Of a stretch of DNA of 64,000 nt, positions 61,090 through 64,000 are shown piece after piece. The stretch spans positions 1 to 64,000 of the forward strand of contig NZ_JAVWJB010000002.1 in the NCBI RefSeq assembly GCF_036639235.1, read 5' to 3'. Position 1 is the stretch's first letter. Each line of letters opens with the position of its first letter. The stretch is from Clostridium_AB sp036639235 (GTDB lineage Bacteria; Bacillota; Clostridia; Clostridiales; Caloramatoraceae). A program made the position numbers and the translations under genes. A model generated the notes under the pieces. The model was not told the origin of the DNA. It did no database searches and worked only from the letters and a program-made list of their open reading frames with translations.

Positions 61090-61100
61090 TTATATTCCTC

Positions 61101-61622
61101 CTACTCTTCAACTATATTAATAGCGTCACTTGGTTGACCATTCACTTCAGTTCTTATATAGTTTGTAAGGTCCACATTTTCTCCTACAAGTATATATACA
61201 AGATGTGATATTTGAGCAAACTTACCATTAATCGCGTAACATGCTCCTCCAATATAGTCAATCATTCTTTGTGCTAGTGGCAGGTCTACATCTAGTAGGT
61301 TAACTACTGCTATTTTCTTAGATTTAACAGCATCTACAACCTCCATCATATCTTCCATTTCCTTTGGTTTTTTAAGGATAACCTTTGGTGAAGATGATGA
61401 GTTAATACTTACTACCTTACCTTTACCAGCTGTTTTTATTGCATCTATTTCGTCAAAATCATTATTCATTGGCTTTCTTCTTTCATTCTTATCAGATTTT
61501 TTTTGTTTTACTTCTTCCTCATACTCATCTTGAGTATCTTCCATGTCCATGTCGTAATCGTCCTCTTCGCTTAACCCAATTGAACTAATAACTCTTTTAA
61601 AAATTCCATTTTTGTTTTCCAT
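61101..61622 (-). CDS. sepF: Cell division protein SepF
   Basis: 173 residues: an N-terminal amphipathic start, an acidic linker, and the C-terminal SepF domain with DVDLPLAQRMIDYIGGACYAI. SepF anchors FtsZ to the membrane. It lies between yggS and ylmG. Confidence 0.95.
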   Translation of the reverse strand: MENKNGIFKRVISSIGLSEEDDYDMDMEDTQDEYEEEVKQKKSDKNERRKPMNNDFDEIDAIKTAGKGKVVSINSSSSPKVILKKPKEMEDMMEVVDAVKSKKIAVVNLLDVDLPLAQRMIDYIGGACYAINGKFAQISHLVYILVGENVDLTNYIRTEVNGQPSDAINIVEE

Positions 61623-61643
61623 AGTTATACCCTCCTTAAATTA

Positions 61644-62333
61644 TTACTTAAGGTAATCCCTTTCTCCAAAGATTCCAGTTCCTACCCTAACCATGTTAGA
61701 CCCTTCTTCTATGGCCACTTCATAGTCACCAGTCATACCCATTGAAAGATATTTCATTTCCATAGAATTGTCTTCTAGGCATTTTAAGTGGTCAAATAAT
61801 TTTCTCATCTCTTTAAAGTAGTTTCTAGCTTCTTCCTTACTACACTTTGGGGGAATCGCCATAAGTCCACATATTTTTATATTGTTAAATTCCTTAACCT
61901 TTTCTATAAATGAATTTAACTCATCCTTATGTATACCTGACTTTGTAGCTTCATCGCCAATATTTATCTGAACAAGAGTATTAACTACTATACCCTTTTT
62001 ATCAGCTCGTTTATTAATTTCTTCTGCTAAGGAAATGTTATCAAGTGAGTGAATAAGATCTACCTTATCAACTATATACTTAACCTTATTCTTTTGAAGC
62101 TTTCCAATAAAGTGCCAAGAAGCATCTGGTATATTTTCATATTTATCCATAACCTCCTGTACCTTGTTCTCTCCAAATACCTTAATATTACATTCCCATG
62201 CCTCTTTTAGTAATTCAATAGGTTTTGTTTTGCTAACTGCTATAAGAGTTATCTCCTCAGGTGTCCTTCCTGATACTTTTGCTGCCTTTTCAATGTTTTT
62301 GTATACTTCATTAATGTTACTCATTAAGTCCAT
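61644..62333 (-). CDS. yggS: YggS family pyridoxal phosphate homeostasis protein (PROSC)
   Basis: 229 residues with the PLP lysine in ITLIAVSKTKP, FGENKVQEVMDKY, WHFIGKLQKNK, and SMGMTGDYEVAIEEGSNMVRVG. It binds PLP and balances cofactor and amino-acid pools without known catalysis. It starts at an ATG with AGAGGTG upstream and precedes sepF. Confidence 0.94.
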   Translation of the reverse strand: MDLMSNINEVYKNIEKAAKVSGRTPEEITLIAVSKTKPIELLKEAWECNIKVFGENKVQEVMDKYENIPDASWHFIGKLQKNKVKYIVDKVDLIHSLDNISLAEEINKRADKKGIVVNTLVQINIGDEATKSGIHKDELNSFIEKVKEFNNIKICGLMAIPPKCSKEEARNYFKEMRKLFDHLKCLEDNSMEMKYLSMGMTGDYEVAIEEGSNMVRVGTGIFGERDYLK

Positions 62334-62344
62334 TATATCACCTC

Positions 62345-63184
62345 TTACCTTACCCTAGACCCTTCTTTTAAGGAAGCTTTAGGGCTAACAATTATATTAT
62401 CGTATTCCTTTAATGTACTATTTTTCTTTGGCACTACAACAGCATATTCTCCATCATCATATAAAACATTAACACTTTTCTCATCAACATATCCATTTGA
62501 CTTTCTAACAAGAACCTTGTATCCATTTTCTACAACTCTTACTGCTGAGGATGGAATTTTAAACCCCTTATAGTCAGACTTAATTATATTTCCATTAAAA
62601 CCTCTTTTAAAGTTATTAAAATCTAGTCCATCTATAAGCTTAAGTATTAGGAATGTTCCTTCCTTCCTACTTATACTATCTTCAACTATAGTCCTAAACT
62701 TCTTATTACCTATTTCAATGGTAAATACTTGACCTTTTTTAAAACTACCATCTTTATTTAAAAAAGAATATATATATACATTATCAGGGTCTATTATCTT
62801 AATACCCTTATTTCCAGGGGTATATCCTATAATTTTATCCAATTCAGTTAAACTTAAACTTTTTATATTTTTTAAGTTATACTTATTTTCAAAACCATCA
62901 ACATTCCCAATAAGAACCCCTGCCTCGGGACTTTTTAAACTGCTCGTTATTTTCTCTCCCTTAGCAACCCTATAACCATCATCACTTTTAAATGTTAAAC
63001 TGTCACTTCCCTCGAGAACATACTCCTTAGCAAAATACATTCCCTTAAAGCTTACTTTATCATAATAACTAGTCATTGTTGCTGTTACAGTTTCTACAGG
63101 CATCTTATAAATAAAGGTAACGTACACAATTGCTATGCAAAATAGATATATCAAGCTATTTCTTATTCCAATTTTTCTAAGCAT
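62345..63184 (-). CDS. HlyD-like periplasmic adaptor-type membrane protein
   Basis: 279 residues with one N-terminal membrane helix (NSLIYLFCIAIVYVTFIY) and an extracytoplasmic region containing a lipoyl/HlyD-like section (ADSTVLEGSDS-type YVLEGSDSLTFKSDDGYRVAKGEKI, then SPEAGVLIG) and a later KIPSSAVRVVENGYKVLV barrel, as in HlyD-family adaptors. No transporter gene adjoins it. GGAGG lies 8 bases before the ATG. It lies between spoIVA and yggS, a position common in clostridia. Function is inferred only from fold. Confidence 0.75.
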   Translation of the reverse strand: MLRKIGIRNSLIYLFCIAIVYVTFIYKMPVETVTATMTSYYDKVSFKGMYFAKEYVLEGSDSLTFKSDDGYRVAKGEKITSSLKSPEAGVLIGNVDGFENKYNLKNIKSLSLTELDKIIGYTPGNKGIKIIDPDNVYIYSFLNKDGSFKKGQVFTIEIGNKKFRTIVEDSISRKEGTFLILKLIDGLDFNNFKRGFNGNIIKSDYKGFKIPSSAVRVVENGYKVLVRKSNGYVDEKSVNVLYDDGEYAVVVPKKNSTLKEYDNIIVSPKASLKEGSRVR

Positions 63185-63334
63185 ACACTTACCTCCATCA
63201 TAACTTATGTATTCTTCAAAGATAGATATAATCCTTCAAATATTTTATACTTTATTTAATAATTTTACTTGATTTTTCACTAAAATACAAAACTTTTATG
63301 TTTTTTTAATTAATTTAGGGTTTTTTGGAAAATA

Positions 63335-63365
63335 AAAATAGCCTTGATTAAATCAAGACTATTTT
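63335..63365 (-). terminator. Terminator of spoIVA
   Basis: AAAATAGCCTTGAT (63335-63348) pairs with ATCAAGACTATTTT (63352-63365) with one mismatch, followed by TTATTTT on the minus strand. Confidence 0.8.
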
Positions 63366-63370
63366 ATATT

Positions 63371-64000
63371 TTATAATATTATACAAATTAAGCTTCCACT
63401 ACCGTCGTTAACAATCCTTTGAATTGTTCTTTGAAGTTTTGCTTGAATATCCTCAGGCATTTTTTGAATCTTACTTTGAAGACCTTCCTTAACAAGTTCC
63501 TCTAAAGACTTACCAAACATATTTGCCTGCCATAACTTTTGAGGGTCTGTTTCATACTCTTCAAGTAAAGCCTTAACAATATCTGCTCCCTGCTTTTCAA
63601 TTCCAACAATAGGTGTTACCTCTGTTTCTACATTTGTTCTAATTAAATGTAGTGATGGAGCGGATGCACGAAGCTTAAGTCCACATCTACTTCCCTGTTT
63701 AACAGGTTCAGGATCCTCAAGTCTTAATTCATCCATTTGAGGCGGTACAATTCCATAACCTGTTTCCCTAACATCTCTAAGAGCATCTGATATTTTATCA
63801 TATTCCTTCTTAGCAACAGTTAAGTCCTTCATTAGGTTAAGAAGACCAAACTCGCTTTCAATTTTACTATCTGATATTTCACCTAGAATCTTAAAGAATA
63901 GCCCCTCTTGAACCTTCATATCAAGGGTAGCTTTTCCTTCCCCTAATCTGATTTCGTCGAAGTTAACATTTCCTATAAAATCTAGGTCCTCATATCCCTT
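63371..64000 (-). CDS. spoIVA: Stage IV sporulation protein A, C-terminal part (continues past window edge)
   Basis: The frame is open to the window edge: 209 codons ending in GSGSLICIIL, with RETGYGIVPPQMDELRLEDP and KGYEDLDFIGNV. These match the C-terminal third of SpoIVA (about 490 residues in Bacillus), an ATPase that polymerises on the forespore surface as the base of the coat. The visible part is the assembly and SpoVM-contacting region; the N-terminal ATPase lies outside the window. Its terminator is at 63335. Confidence 0.93.
   Translation of the reverse strand, partial: KGYEDLDFIGNVNFDEIRLGEGKATLDMKVQEGLFFKILGEISDSKIESEFGLLNLMKDLTVAKKEYDKISDALRDVRETGYGIVPPQMDELRLEDPEPVKQGSRCGLKLRASAPSLHLIRTNVETEVTPIVGIEKQGADIVKALLEEYETDPQKLWQANMFGKSLEELVKEGLQSKIQKMPEDIQAKLQRTIQRIVNDGSGSLICIIL

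Noticed and set aside
1..64000. Insertion sequences, CRISPR arrays, rRNA genes, replication origin
   Set aside because: No transposase, direct repeat-spacer pattern, rRNA signature or DnaA-box cluster was visible on reading.

Overview
The window is AT-rich DNA from a spore-forming low-GC Gram-positive bacterium (Bacillota, most likely class Clostridia). Three alpha/beta-type small acid-soluble spore proteins, SpoIVA, SpoVS and YlbJ identify an endospore former. The gene order (yraN-rnhB-rbgA-rplS-trmD-rimM-khpA-rpsP-ffh-ylxM-ftsY-smc, rnc-acpP-plsX-rpmF-DUF177-ackA-pta, yicC-remA-gmk-rpoZ-coaBC-priA-def-fmt-rsmB-rlmN-stp-prkC-rsgA-rpe-thiN, and spoIVA-yggS-sepF-ylmG-ylmH-divIVA-ileS-lspA-rluD-pyrR) is the familiar Firmicute translation, division and envelope backbone. 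Shine-Dalgarno sites are strong, TTG and GTG starts are common, and intrinsic terminators are clear. I cannot name the species from sequence reading alone.

Layout. Positions 1-5150 are the only accessory stretch: a truncated lipoprotein gene, a zinc-ribbon membrane protein interrupted by an in-frame stop, a 0.6-kb gene-free AT-rich region, tRNA-Leu(CAA), a CPBP-family membrane protease, an XRE regulator, and a phage-type lysis pair (M15/PG-binding endolysin plus a phiLC3-like holin). Positions 5190-22670 run leftward and hold ribosome assembly and SRP genes, smc, RNase III, lipid-precursor genes (acpP, plsX) and the acetate pathway (pta-ackA). Two rightward genes (tmcAL, ylbJ) follow. Then come leftward coaD, rsmD, three tandem SASP genes, recG, a fakA-like gene and asp23, with rightward rpmB. 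Positions 32290-48705 carry two small paralogous membrane proteins, thiN-rpe-rsgA, the PrkC/Stp kinase-phosphatase pair, rlmN-rsmB, a membrane metallopeptidase, fmt-def-priA, coaBC-rpoZ-gmk-remA-yicC and dapF. Rightward rqcH follows. Positions 50600-64000 hold the PyrR-regulated uracil module, rluD-lspA, a DksA-like protein, aroF, T-box-controlled ileS, the divIVA-ylmH-ylmG-sepF-yggS division cluster, an orphan HlyD-like protein and the 3' part of spoIVA.

Regulation visible in the sequence includes sigma-A type promoters, a PyrR attenuator before pyrR and a second PyrR-type hairpin before the uracil permease with no terminator, an ileS T-box with an AUC specifier candidate, a probable L19 leader, and a 20-bp motif shared upstream of all three SASP genes.

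I did not find a convincing new multi-gene system; most of the window is housekeeping. The points most worth checking are the in-frame stop at 645-647, the small membrane-protein pair at 32294-32647 (one under 60 codons), the terminator-less PyrR hairpin, the phage lysis remnant beside tRNA-Leu, the orphan HlyD-like gene next to spoIVA, and the SASP array.
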